Source: Tolypothrix sp. NIES-4075
GTDB lineage: Bacteria > Cyanobacteriota > Cyanobacteriia > Cyanobacteriales > Nostocaceae
Length of the DNA: 64,000 nucleotides
Assembly: GCF_002218085.1 (NCBI RefSeq)
Contig: NZ_BDUC01000005.1
Span: 324,473 to 388,472 of the forward strand
Reading direction: 5' to 3'
The notes beneath the pieces were generated by a model. It saw nothing but the letters and a program-made list of their open reading frames with translations, was not told the DNA's origin and did not search any database. Made by a program: the position numbers and the translations under genes. Shown here one piece after another: positions 33,841-41,988 of the stretch. Every line of letters begins with the position of its first letter. Position 1 is the first letter of the stretch.

Positions 33841-36106
33841 TTGTTGTGAAGAAATAAAAAGTGAACTTTCCGCATTAAGAGAAGAAATTAGTAAAATTAA
33901 CCCAAACAAAGATTTAGAAGCACGAGTAAAACAACTAGAAATAACTAGCGCTCAACACGACAGACAATTAGAAATGATTGATGCTTCTCTTCTTCAAGAT
34001 CGTGAAGAGATAAAGCGCATAGCATTACTTGCAGCCGCAACAGCCGCAACAGTTGGTGTTCTTATAAATAAAGTAGCTTCAGCAGCATCAGCAGCAGCCG
34101 CAGCAAAAACAGCGGCTGACAATCTTAAAACGGTGGTTGATAAAACTAAAGATGTTGTTGACAAAGTACGAAAGACTACCGAAACAATAGGAGACGTGGC
34201 AGATAAAGCACGGGCAGGGGTAGATAGATTAAAACCTTTACAACGATTGATTCCTATTATTACTACACTGCTTTCAATGGCAGCAATTTTTATTTCACTA
34301 GGTACTTTGTTTGCATTGGGTAAACGGGTTGATGCAATTGAAAGTTATATAGATAGAGTCAGCACTGATATTGGTAAAATTTATACTCTTCTAGGTAAGT
34401 TTGTTCAAAAATCTGATATTGGAAAATTAAAAGGAGACAAAGGAGACAAGGGAGATAAAGGAGATAAGGGAGACAAGGGGGTTAAAGGAGATAAGGGAGA
34501 CAAGGGGGTTAAAGGAGATAAGGGAGACAAGGGAAATAAAGGAGATAAGGGAGTAACCGGTGCAACTGGGGCTAGAGGAGCAACCGGAGCAACCGGAGCA
34601 ACCGGGGCTAGAGGAGCAACTGGAGCAACCGGAGCAACCGGGGCTAGAGGAGCAACTGGAGCAACCGGAGCAACCGGGGCTAAAGGAGCAACCGGAGCAA
34701 CCGGGGCAACCGGAGCAAACGGAGCAACCGGTGCTAGAGGAGCAACCGGAGCAACCGGAGCAACCGGAGCAACCGGAGCAACAGGAGCAACAGGAGCAAC
34801 AGGAGCAACCGGTGCTAGAGGAGCAACAGGAGCAACCGGAGCAACCGGAGCAACCGGTGCTAGAGGAGCAACCGGAGCAACAGGAGCAACCGGTGCTAGA
34901 GGAGCAACTGGAGCAACCGGAACTCAAGGCATAAAGGGCGATAAAGGCGATAAAGGCGATAAAGGCGATAAAGGCGATAAAGGCAATAAAGGCGATAAAG
35001 GCGATAAAGGAGATCGCGGGTTGCAAGGCTTTCAAGGTATACAGGGCATACAGGGTGAAGCGGGAGAAATTTACATAGTAGGTGAAGAAATGGAATTTAC
35101 AGAAATAGATGTCCCTGTCTTTAATGCTTGTACAATTTCGACATCTGAATATGATGCCCAACAATTTACAACAGTAAAAATTAAGGTTGTTAAAGGTACA
35201 GAAACCGCAGAGTTATTAAAGTTTCAACAGTTGTCACATATTGAAAGTAAGTTTTGTCACGTTGGTTTTCATGAGTTCCCAATTGATGTTCCGACGGTGC
35301 TTACCAACCATGAGAAAGGAACAACCAAAATAAAGAACTTAACTCATTTTCTTTCTTACACAATTAAGCAGCTTGATGCTTTGTGTGGAAAATACCCTAT
35401 AGAAGTGAAAATTAAAGATTCTGATTTAACGGAAGAAGGCAACCAAGAAAAGATAGTTAAATTGCCAAATATGGCAGAAACTTTAGCCGAAATATTTGGA
35501 TTGCTTTTAGTGATTCGGTCTGAAAGCGATGCCAATTTATCCGCAACCGTTCGTGGATTGATAGAAATTGGCAGTGCTAAACAAGCGGCTATTTTGGCAC
35601 ACGATTACGCTAAAGGAAATGCTGAATATTTAGGCTATAAAGGGACGCAGATAGAGCGTAAAGTGCCCTTCGCTTTCAAGCCAGGGGAACAACGATTAGA
35701 CGCAATGCTTAAAGAAGGAGAAATTAGCCTTAAGGGGTGGGAAAACGATGATAAAGAAGATTTAAACACGCACCTAGCACCGCTTTTAGAACTTGCTGCT
35801 ATGTGGAAAAGTCAAAATTTTCGTAACTTAGGAGCTTCAGACCCCTTGACGAAATTAAAGAGTTTATTAGCTACGGGAGGGGATGCCGCAGCTATCATTA
35901 ACCAGTTAACTAAAGACCATAAAAAAGAACCAGACCCAAATCACCCGGAAAAAGAAACTGACTTTGATTCTTTTATAAACCAGGTAGAACAAGGCTTTAT
36001 TAGCAAACCGGGAATAACCGATCCGACAAATCCCTACGGACGCCCACTAGCACACAGACCTAAAATTCGCGAAATAGGTGAAGATACGAGCGATACCGAT
36101 AATTGA
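33833..36106 (+). CDS. Membrane-anchored collagen-like protein
   Basis: 757 aa. N-terminal coiled coil (about 1-70), Ala-rich helix, a second coiled coil (about 90-135), a TM segment (LIPIITTLLSMAAIFISLGT, about 142-165), a short coiled coil, then about 205 residues of Gly-X-Y repeats: GDKGDK blocks, a long GATGAT block with GAR interruptions, and a second GDK block ending GLQGFQGIQGIQGEAGE. The last about 350 residues are globular and unrecognised. Gly-X-Y rods form trimers in phage fibres and in the PRD1 spike, as well as in surface proteins. The repeats also open long spurious frames on both strands. Confidence 0.9.
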   Translation: MANCCEEIKSELSALREEISKINPNKDLEARVKQLEITSAQHDRQLEMIDASLLQDREEIKRIALLAAATAATVGVLINKVASAASAAAAAKTAADNLKTVVDKTKDVVDKVRKTTETIGDVADKARAGVDRLKPLQRLIPIITTLLSMAAIFISLGTLFALGKRVDAIESYIDRVSTDIGKIYTLLGKFVQKSDIGKLKGDKGDKGDKGDKGDKGVKGDKGDKGVKGDKGDKGNKGDKGVTGATGARGATGATGATGARGATGATGATGARGATGATGATGAKGATGATGATGANGATGARGATGATGATGATGATGATGATGATGARGATGATGATGATGARGATGATGATGARGATGATGTQGIKGDKGDKGDKGDKGDKGNKGDKGDKGDRGLQGFQGIQGIQGEAGEIYIVGEEMEFTEIDVPVFNACTISTSEYDAQQFTTVKIKVVKGTETAELLKFQQLSHIESKFCHVGFHEFPIDVPTVLTNHEKGTTKIKNLTHFLSYTIKQLDALCGKYPIEVKIKDSDLTEEGNQEKIVKLPNMAETLAEIFGLLLVIRSESDANLSATVRGLIEIGSAKQAAILAHDYAKGNAEYLGYKGTQIERKVPFAFKPGEQRLDAMLKEGEISLKGWENDDKEDLNTHLAPLLELAAMWKSQNFRNLGASDPLTKLKSLLATGGDAAAIINQLTKDHKKEPDPNHPEKETDFDSFINQVEQGFISKPGITDPTNPYGRPLAHRPKIREIGEDTSDTDN

Positions 36107-36126
36107 GGCATTCTTATCGTTAGATT

Positions 36127-36372
36127 TTAAACGTCTGCGGCTGTAATTGTTGGGTCATTCCAAACTTCTTTTAATAAGTAAAGCCGTTCTTCCAAAATCT
36201 GTTTTCTAACTAACTTTTCAGTCATTTTCAATTCAAAGGCAAGTCGAGAAACTAAGCGAGGTGTAGGTGTGTAATGATAAGCGTTTGTCGTTTTACGTCC
36301 TTTTGCTCGTACCCTCTTGACCATACGGCGTTTTGTTCGAGTACACATAAGTGGATAGCAAATTAGTTTCAT
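36127..36372 (-). CDS. Small basic hypothetical protein
   Basis: 81 aa from ATG 36372 (the longer frame starts at TTG). Very basic middle (RTKRRMVKRVRAKGRKT), then a helix-turn-helix-like TPRLVSRLAFELKMTEKLVR, so DNA binding is possible. The only minus-strand gene in the right module; it could be a regulator placed between the collagen-like gene and the next block. A hairpin (AGAACCC/GGGTTCT, 36462-36478) lies upstream. Confidence 0.5.
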   Translation of the reverse strand: MKLICYPLMCTRTKRRMVKRVRAKGRKTTNAYHYTPTPRLVSRLAFELKMTEKLVRKQILEERLYLLKEVWNDPTITAADV

Positions 36373-36603
36373 AATTAAATACCTAGATAAATTCTTCCCG
36401 TTGCGTAACAAAAATTAATCATATTCATTTATAAAGACATATGCAAGGTGCGTGTTTTTATAGAACCCAAAGGGTTCTGAAAAGGATTAGCAACCTCGCA
36501 CCGTAGGGGGGGTTAAATTGTAACCCCGTATTTAAACCCCTAGACAAACGTATTACTTTGTAATTGAATTGATTTTTATTCCTTTTGATTGGATTGCTGA
36601 TTT
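36373..36603. other. Intergenic control region in the right module
   Basis: About 230 bp between divergent genes, with a hairpin at 36462-36478 and a G-run/C-run pair (GGGGGGGTTAAA and TTTAAACCCC, about 36504-36540). Probably carries the promoter for the 36604 gene block. Confidence 0.45.
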
Positions 36604-37284
36604 ATGCCTCCTTATACCCGTGGGAAACTAAGAGATCAACTTACCTATGTTTTAGTTACTGATGACGCTTATTTTATTTTCAAAACAAAGGATTTATCAG
36701 CACTTCCAGGTATTTCAACGTCCGACATAACAGCTATTGGGCATAAAACAGCTGAAGCTGTTGCTAGCGATGCAACAAAAATTAGAATTGTTGGGGCAAG
36801 TGCCCCGCAGCCCCCTAGAGTGACTAAAAAATTAAGTAATGCATCAGTAGGAACCCAGCAAAGCGTCTCAACTTTTTGTGGACACACAAGTTTGTCGAGC
36901 GCTCAGACAGCAGGCTGGAAGGTGACAAAAACTAGACGTAGTGTGCTGCTACGAGCTGCATCGGCTTTAAGTGGTAGCCAAACAGCGATCGCTCAATTAT
37001 CCGACGGTAGTTTATACTGCTTTCCAATGAATAAAGCCGACTTTGATAGTTATGGAGCGACTTTAAAACTAAAAAGTGCCGCAACAGAACAATCGGCAAC
37101 TGAGGTATCTAAATTAGTTTCAGGTAGTTCTATCCCTCGTCCTGGTAGAGCCACCATAAAAACAGCCGCTGGTGCAAGTTTTTCAAGCTTTTATTCAAGT
37201 GAAGCTTTAAGTGATTTGGGAGCGGCTGGATTTTCTGTATTGAGTGAAGAATTAGTATTGAAGATTGCTGCACCTGCTCCTTAA
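36604..37284 (+). CDS. Hypothetical 226-aa protein; possible structural subunit
   Basis: Ser/Ala/Thr-rich (about 40 percent small residues), two similar halves: VSTFCGHTSLSSAQTAGWKV and ASFSSFYSSEALSDLGAAGF suggest an internal repeat. Near neutral, no signal peptide, no TM. Not recognised. Composition and place just after a promoter-like gap would fit an abundant coat or scaffold protein, but nothing proves it. First of four closely spaced genes. Confidence 0.65.
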   Translation: MPPYTRGKLRDQLTYVLVTDDAYFIFKTKDLSALPGISTSDITAIGHKTAEAVASDATKIRIVGASAPQPPRVTKKLSNASVGTQQSVSTFCGHTSLSSAQTAGWKVTKTRRSVLLRAASALSGSQTAIAQLSDGSLYCFPMNKADFDSYGATLKLKSAATEQSATEVSKLVSGSSIPRPGRATIKTAAGASFSSFYSSEALSDLGAAGFSVLSEELVLKIAAPAP

Positions 37285-37286
37285 CT

Positions 37287-37538
37287 ATGATCGTTGAAAC
37301 GCCTTCCGGTATTATCCTGCCGGGGCACCCTTTTTTTGACCAGTATCTTTACGGCACCCTTCCCCCAGGATGGCGCAATTATGCCTTTCACAATCCGGAC
37401 TTTGCCTTTGTCGCTCGTGCTGGATCGGGACTGCTAGAGGCAGTTTCGGAAGATGAGCTTGACGAATACTTAGAGGGGGGAGAGTACGACGATCGCTTAG
37501 AAGAGATAGGAGATAACACCGATGAGTACGATTACTGA
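37287..37538 (+). CDS. Small acidic hypothetical protein
   Basis: 83 aa. Starts 3 bp after the previous stop; IILPGHPFFDQYLYGTLPPG and a very acidic C-terminus (EDELDEYLEGGEYDDRLEEIG). Overlaps the next gene by 17 bp. Not recognised. Confidence 0.6.
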   Translation: MIVETPSGIILPGHPFFDQYLYGTLPPGWRNYAFHNPDFAFVARAGSGLLEAVSEDELDEYLEGGEYDDRLEEIGDNTDEYDY

Positions 37539-37914
37539 CGACATCGGCGTTTGGAACCTTTTAGGCTCGGTTATCCCTGTATGGAATAATTGGCTAAAAT
37601 TCCCCAACACAGCAACAGGAACCAACGCAACCTTAAGGCTTAGTTACCTCTGTCCAGATTGGAAAAAATTAAATAGTTATTTACTACTTAGACCGAGATA
37701 TCAAACTAGCAACACTCTTTCTATTGGCATAGTTGTCAAAATTTATCCTGAAATAATCCCCAATCTCATAGAAGTTCCCATCCCTCAAGATTTGCAAGAT
37801 AGGTCAATTTATTTTCGCGATTTTGAAATTAAAAAAGTATCCAAATGGCGACGTAGAGTAGGAATTACGCCAGATGTTGATATCTCAGTAAAACTTGAGG
37901 AATTATGGGGCTAG
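37522..37914 (+). CDS. Hypothetical 130-aa protein
   Basis: Beta-rich (LRLSYLCPDWKKLNSYLLLR, GIVVKIYPEIIPNLIEVPIP), basic C-terminal half (FEIKKVSKWRRRVG). No TM. Overlaps both neighbours, so tightly coupled. Not recognised; could be a virion or assembly protein. Confidence 0.6.
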   Translation: MSTITDDIGVWNLLGSVIPVWNNWLKFPNTATGTNATLRLSYLCPDWKKLNSYLLLRPRYQTSNTLSIGIVVKIYPEIIPNLIEVPIPQDLQDRSIYFRDFEIKKVSKWRRRVGITPDVDISVKLEELWG

Positions 37915-39482
37915 CAGGTATCGCGATTGAAGCTTTGGAATCTCAAGAAGTCCGCCAAGCGGTAGGAGAGCAAGGAATAAGGATTTTTAATTCCTCTCCA
38001 GAGCAACAGCAAAATAATGATGACGGGGGCACTATTGGTTGGTTGTGGAACGCTGCAACCCAATTTTTAGGATTAATTGGCAGTGAAGTATTTAAATTAG
38101 TCGGGTTTACGCTGACAAGTTTGTGGGGATTATTTGTCAGCACGGCTCAATTTATTTACAATTTCAACTGGAACATTACTGATAAAGAAATTGATACCCA
38201 AATTAATACCAGGTGGGCTGCTTTATCGGGTATGTTCGGCGGTGCTTTGGGTAACTTAGTCGGCTATTTAGGATGTGGTGTCTTGCCCGGTGCGGTAATA
38301 TTTACTTTCAATGAACCTCTAGGGGTTCATGTTTTGGAAAATGTCACAGAAGAATTAGCAGAAGAGTTTCTCGCAAATGTTGCTAACATCACTAGATATA
38401 CTTTTCAAAGCGGTGTACAGTCTTTATTGCTTTGGCAATTCAAAAACACTCGAAATTTCATTAAATCTAATGCTGCATTTTTACAAAAAGTATTTGGGGG
38501 TAATACCGAAAAATTAATTAAAGCTTGGGGTGCGGAAGGTTCTAAGCCGTGGTCTTTCGCTAAGACAGTTGATTCCGCAGTCGAATCAATCCCAAATGAA
38601 GCTGTTAAGAATTTCGTAGAAGAATTTCTAGAAGAAGCATGGGAGGGATGTGTTGAAGCTGGATACGTTGTTGCGAATTCAATTGATAGTTTTATTGCCG
38701 CAGAGAAACTAAAAAGAACACAAGTACCCGTTTTAGGAGATGAAAGATATGTAGAGATTAAACCTGATAGAACTATTGACGACCAGCGAATTGTTTTAGC
38801 CGGATCTGAAGAATTGCTCAAACCTGTAATTGTGCAGACATTGACCAATTATCAATTAATGGAGAATAAAGACATCGGTCAATGGGTTGGCGCACCTATA
38901 GATGATTACTTAAGAGCGAAACCGCAAAGTCTGCGTTTAGTAATTCAATTCTTTTCCCGCAAACAACCGCCTTATCAAAGTGCTACCGGACAGTCGCTAG
39001 TTTCTGCTACTTATGCAATCCCTGACATCAAAAGGTCAAAGCTTGATTGGCAGACGATTAAAACAGCTTGCGGTGGAGTTAACGGTTATATGTGGGGAAG
39101 ATATCGCTGTACTGGATTATTAGATAATGGGCGACAAATGCAGGTTTTAGGAGCGACACCAGATGAGGCAGAGGATAGACTAAAAGCACTGTTAACTTTA
39201 AGTACTGGCACTTTACTCAAAAAGCCCACAATTAGCGAGGACAGGCAAGAAGACAATACCGGAAGCTATCTAAAACAGCCGACACGAATTTATCCGGCTT
39301 ATTTCACAATTATGAACCAATACAAAGTACCGGGGGCGCTTGGGAGCGGGATTCCAATGTCTTCCGGCTCATATATTCGTAAGGAGGATAGATTACTTTT
39401 ATGGACAGATGAAGAACCCTTCGGGTATAGCGAACGGATAAATGAACTGCTTAAAAAACCTGGCGCAGATACATCGACTTAA
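37905..39482 (+). CDS. Large membrane-associated hypothetical protein
   Basis: 525 aa. Hydrophobic segments at about 45-75 (FLGLIGSEVFKLVGFTLTSL) and 105-130 (GMFGGALGNLVGYLGCGVLP), an amphipathic helical middle (about 140-270) and a soluble beta-rich C-terminus (about 280-525) with a VNGYMWGRYRCTGLLDNGRQ stretch. Resembles no family I know. Overlaps the 130-aa gene by 10 bp. Candidate vertex, injection or membrane protein of a virus-like particle, or surface protein; open. Confidence 0.65.
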   Translation: MGLAGIAIEALESQEVRQAVGEQGIRIFNSSPEQQQNNDDGGTIGWLWNAATQFLGLIGSEVFKLVGFTLTSLWGLFVSTAQFIYNFNWNITDKEIDTQINTRWAALSGMFGGALGNLVGYLGCGVLPGAVIFTFNEPLGVHVLENVTEELAEEFLANVANITRYTFQSGVQSLLLWQFKNTRNFIKSNAAFLQKVFGGNTEKLIKAWGAEGSKPWSFAKTVDSAVESIPNEAVKNFVEEFLEEAWEGCVEAGYVVANSIDSFIAAEKLKRTQVPVLGDERYVEIKPDRTIDDQRIVLAGSEELLKPVIVQTLTNYQLMENKDIGQWVGAPIDDYLRAKPQSLRLVIQFFSRKQPPYQSATGQSLVSATYAIPDIKRSKLDWQTIKTACGGVNGYMWGRYRCTGLLDNGRQMQVLGATPDEAEDRLKALLTLSTGTLLKKPTISEDRQEDNTGSYLKQPTRIYPAYFTIMNQYKVPGALGSGIPMSSGSYIRKEDRLLLWTDEEPFGYSERINELLKKPGADTST

Positions 39483-39506
39483 TTTAAAAACAAGGAAGTT
39501 TGCAAC

Positions 39507-39944
39507 ATGGAAATTGTAGCTTACGGCTCGTTTAATTTAGACTTGGCAATTGATTATACTTTTGGCAATTGGAGGCAAAAACAAGACAGTATTGCTGCGG
39601 CTCAAATAGCCGCAGAGCAAGAAGCAAGTAAATGGCTAATATCCCAATTTCAGTCAGAGTTAGACGATTGTCTTGATAGACAGTTTCAGACAGCATTAAA
39701 TATGCAGACATTGCCAATATCAGATTTATCAGTATTCAGTGTTGTAGCGCATTTTGAATACAAAGATGTTATTTTTTATCTGCGTCGTATTAACTTCTCA
39801 GATACCTTGCAGTGGGAACTAAGTTACACTTCTAATCGAATAATTTGCTTACCAGAATATTTAAAAACTCAAATATTAATTGAGTTGGGAAAAATAAAAA
39901 ATAGTAAGACTTTACAAATAGCACCAAATGAAAATAAAAGTTAA
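39507..39944 (+). CDS. Hypothetical 145-aa protein
   Basis: AAQIAAEQEASKWLISQFQS is helical, followed by a beta-rich half. ACAAGGAAG ribosome site lies 10 bases upstream. No TM, not recognised. Fits between the large membrane protein and the candidate lysis genes. Confidence 0.6.
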   Translation: MEIVAYGSFNLDLAIDYTFGNWRQKQDSIAAAQIAAEQEASKWLISQFQSELDDCLDRQFQTALNMQTLPISDLSVFSVVAHFEYKDVIFYLRRINFSDTLQWELSYTSNRIICLPEYLKTQILIELGKIKNSKTLQIAPNENKS

Positions 39945-39976
39945 AACTCTAAACTGTAATTGTTTTAGGAATATTT

Positions 39977-40318
39977 ATGTTGGTTTATTATGATTTTGTT
40001 GCCAAACTTTCACCAGAAGCGACAATCGCTTTATGGGCTTCACTTTGGGCTTTTATTGCAAGTTTAATTCCCTTTGCACTTGGGGGAATTCTTTGGTACG
40101 CAAATGCGCGTACTAAAGAGTATGCAGCTAAACGGGATTTTGACCATTTAAGAAATAATCAAAAAGAAATTAGTAACGGCATTGCTCATTTAATGGGTGA
40201 GATGGAGGATTATTTTCGAGAATTAAACAGAGATATATTAGAAATTAAATTGAAGCTAAATATTGACGCGCCTCGCCCAAAATCCCGTAAAAATAAGGAT
40301 GCTGATTATGAGGAATAA
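39977..40318 (+). CDS. One-TM protein with coiled-coil tail
   Basis: 113 aa. TM at about 17-40 (IALWASLWAFIASLIPFALG), followed by a helical, charged tail (YAAKRDFDHLRNNQKEIS, RDILEIKLKLNI). Shape similar to small phage membrane proteins such as spanin- or holin-associated ones, though no family is recognised. 9 bp before the next small TM gene. Confidence 0.65.
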   Translation: MLVYYDFVAKLSPEATIALWASLWAFIASLIPFALGGILWYANARTKEYAAKRDFDHLRNNQKEISNGIAHLMGEMEDYFRELNRDILEIKLKLNIDAPRPKSRKNKDADYEE

Positions 40319-40327
40319 GGCAATAAT

Positions 40328-40525
40328 ATGATTTATTTGCCTGATTCTATGAAAATTTTAGATAAATTAAAAACCCGCTCTATCGCAATTATATTATTAA
40401 TAGTTGGCAGCTTCATCTTAGCTGCAATAGACCCAAGCTGTAGACCAGCTTTTAATGATTTAGTAAAAATTGGGGTAGGCGGATACCTTGCCCAATTAAT
40501 ACCAGGGATTATTAATAAATCATGA
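40328..40525 (+). CDS. Holin-like one-TM protein
   Basis: 65 aa. Basic N-terminus, one hydrophobic helix (SIAIILLIVGSFILAAI, about 18-35), and a second moderately hydrophobic C-terminal part (KIGVGGYLAQLIPGII). Overlaps the lysis candidate by ATGA. Size, topology and order match holin-endolysin pairs, but no holin family is proven. Confidence 0.6.
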   Translation: MIYLPDSMKILDKLKTRSIAIILLIVGSFILAAIDPSCRPAFNDLVKIGVGGYLAQLIPGIINKS

Positions 40526-41148
40526 ATTTAGATTTTTTGGCGGAACGAATTATTAGATATATGCGCCTCAAAAACTACATAGTTTTTGAAGGAAAAAAAA
40601 ATTACAATATCGTCTACGTTGAGGGGATGAATGAAGACGGCACTCTCAACAATGACGCGCCAAATCAATTTAACGATCGGCGGATAGTTATTGAAGTTAT
40701 TAATAATGTTCCTAAAATCGTCAACCACTGGCAAGCAACCACCGAGCCGGGGGATTATTACACTTACCACCCGATGAACCCAAAAGGAGCCGCGCGAATT
40801 GCTTTTGGGCAATATCAAGCGTGGAAAGTTGGCACGCACGGTAACTCAGAACCACATGAGGCCCTTGTGCAAGTAGAACCGATAACGGTGTGCCGGGATT
40901 TAAATCAAGATTTTAAGCGAACTGGGGACAAGCTAGACACAGGAATTTTTGCAATTAACCAGCACTGGGGATATGACGCGCCTGTAGGTGATATCAAAAA
41001 CACTAGCGCTGGTTGCTTGGTTGGGCGTCGGCGGGAGGGACATCGCGAGTTTATGAGGATTATCAAAAGCGATCGCCGCTATCAAGTTGATGAAGATTAC
41101 GTTTTTTATACCACGGTGATAGCCGGGGACGATTTGATTAAAAGTTGA
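40522..41148 (+). CDS. Candidate peptidoglycan hydrolase / lysis protein
   Basis: 208 aa, no signal peptide. The segment FAINQHWGYDAPVGDI, then NTSAGCLVGRRREGHREF, has His, Asp and a Ser-Ala-Gly-Cys pattern reminiscent of catalytic L,D-transpeptidase or phage cell-wall hydrolases. RMRLKNYIVFEG and GDYYTYHPMNPKGAARIAFG look conserved. Coupled to the holin-like gene and last in the element, the usual place of lysis genes. Family not confirmed; a cell-wall role is inferred. Confidence 0.6.
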   Translation: MNLDFLAERIIRYMRLKNYIVFEGKKNYNIVYVEGMNEDGTLNNDAPNQFNDRRIVIEVINNVPKIVNHWQATTEPGDYYTYHPMNPKGAARIAFGQYQAWKVGTHGNSEPHEALVQVEPITVCRDLNQDFKRTGDKLDTGIFAINQHWGYDAPVGDIKNTSAGCLVGRRREGHREFMRIIKSDRRYQVDEDYVFYTTVIAGDDLIKS

Positions 41149-41220
41149 GACGCTATGAGTAGCATTTAAGTAACGCGATCGCCCTGCAACTTATTTGACG
41201 CTCAACTTGGGACTGAATTC

Positions 41221-41241
41221 AAGTAGCAAACAAGTAGCATT
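41221..41241 (+). promoter_or_regulatory. Right arm-type site: tandem AAGTAGCA
   Basis: Same tandem octamer as 21643-21663 with one difference. A looser copy (GAGTAGCATTTAAGTAAC) is at 41157-41174. 45 bp inside the right core. Confidence 0.6.
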
Positions 41242-41286
41242 GTTCTGGCTCTAACTCGAAAGCTTTATTTAACGAGGTTTAATGAC

Positions 41287-41305
41287 ATTCTCCACAAATA
41301 TAGGC
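41287..41305 (+). repeat. attR core (19-bp direct repeat)
   Basis: ATTCTCCACAAATATAGGC, identical to 21569-21587. The cpcT start codon is 67 bp to the right. Confidence 0.85.
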
Positions 41306-41372
41306 AACCACAAGTTTTACAATACTCAAAGAACTCGTAAATTATTTTCAAGCAATCGGTTTATCATCTGTA

Positions 41373-41963
41373 ATGACACATTCTACTGATATTGCCACCT
41401 TAGCTCGCTGGATGGCGGCTGATTTTAGTAATCAAGAACAAGCTTTTGAAAACCCGCCTTTTTTTGCTCATATTCGCGTGTGTATGCGTCCCCTCCCGTT
41501 AGAATTGTTATCAGGGGTAAGTTTTTTTGTGGAGCAAGCTTACAATTATACGCTCAATGACCCCTATCGCTTGCGGGTGTTGAAGTTGCTCAACGCAGGT
41601 TCGCGCATCGAAATCGAAAATTATACTCTTAAGCAAGAAGAAAAGTTTTACGGTGCCTCCCGTAACCTACAACTCCTCAAAGAGTTAACCGTCAACGATT
41701 TAGAAAAATTACCAGGCTGCAACATGATTGTTGAGTGGACTGGTAACAGCTTCAAAGGCAAAGTTGAACCAGGTAAAGGCTGCATGGTGTTTCGCAACAA
41801 GAAAAACACCTATCTTGATAGTGAATTTGAGATTGACACCGAGAAATTTATTAGCCTTGACCGAGGACGAGACCCCGAAACCGATGAGCATATCTGGGGA
41901 TCTGTCGCAGGACCATTTCACTTTGTCCGTTGGGACAGTTTTGCGGATGAGGTGAAAGTATAA
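41373..41963 (+). CDS. cpcT: CpcT phycobilin lyase
   Basis: 196 aa, full length for the CpcT/CpeT family. Signatures: ARWMAADFSNQEQAFENPPF, FVEQAYNYTLNDPYRLRVLK and VAGPFHFVRWDSFADEV. CpcT attaches phycocyanobilin to Cys-153/155 of the phycocyanin beta subunit (established for Anabaena all5339), at the thylakoid surface during phycobilisome assembly. CpeT (phycoerythrin) is the closest alternative. The right end of the mobile element lies 67 bp upstream, so its native promoter may have been moved away or replaced. Confidence 0.9.
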   Translation: MTHSTDIATLARWMAADFSNQEQAFENPPFFAHIRVCMRPLPLELLSGVSFFVEQAYNYTLNDPYRLRVLKLLNAGSRIEIENYTLKQEEKFYGASRNLQLLKELTVNDLEKLPGCNMIVEWTGNSFKGKVEPGKGCMVFRNKKNTYLDSEFEIDTEKFISLDRGRDPETDEHIWGSVAGPFHFVRWDSFADEVKV

Positions 41964-41970
41964 AAAGTAG

Positions 41971-41988
41971 GACGCGAAATTTCGCGTC
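41971..41988. terminator. cpcT terminator hairpin
   Basis: Perfect palindrome GACGCGAAATTTCGCGTC, 8 bp after the cpcT stop and followed by a T-rich stretch. Confidence 0.65.

Larger units (their letters stand above)
21588..41305. mobile_element. 19.7-kb integrated element (integrase, primase, FtsK/HerA ATPase, collagen-like protein)
   Basis: Bounded by the 19-bp direct repeats. The left-end tyrosine recombinase reads outward. A leftward operon (27345 to 21662) of small genes surrounds a P-loop ATPase; a rightward run (27603 to 41148) holds a regulator, primase-helicase, zinc-ribbon protein, unrecognised proteins, collagen-like protein, one-TM holin-like protein and a lysis candidate. Gene packing is tight, with ATGA/TAATG overlaps, unlike the loosely packed chromosome on either side. 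No terminase, portal, capsid or tail family and no conjugation relaxase is recognisable. It could be an integrative plasmid, a satellite or a tailless virus. Confidence 0.85.

Noticed and set aside
34427..35164. Long minus-strand frame rich in Cys/Ser opposite the collagen-like gene, and a plus-strand EQPEQP frame at 34560-34934
   Set aside because: Both are by-products of the 9-bp Gly-X-Y repeats; no start signals, and the GDK/GAT frame has intact flanking domains.
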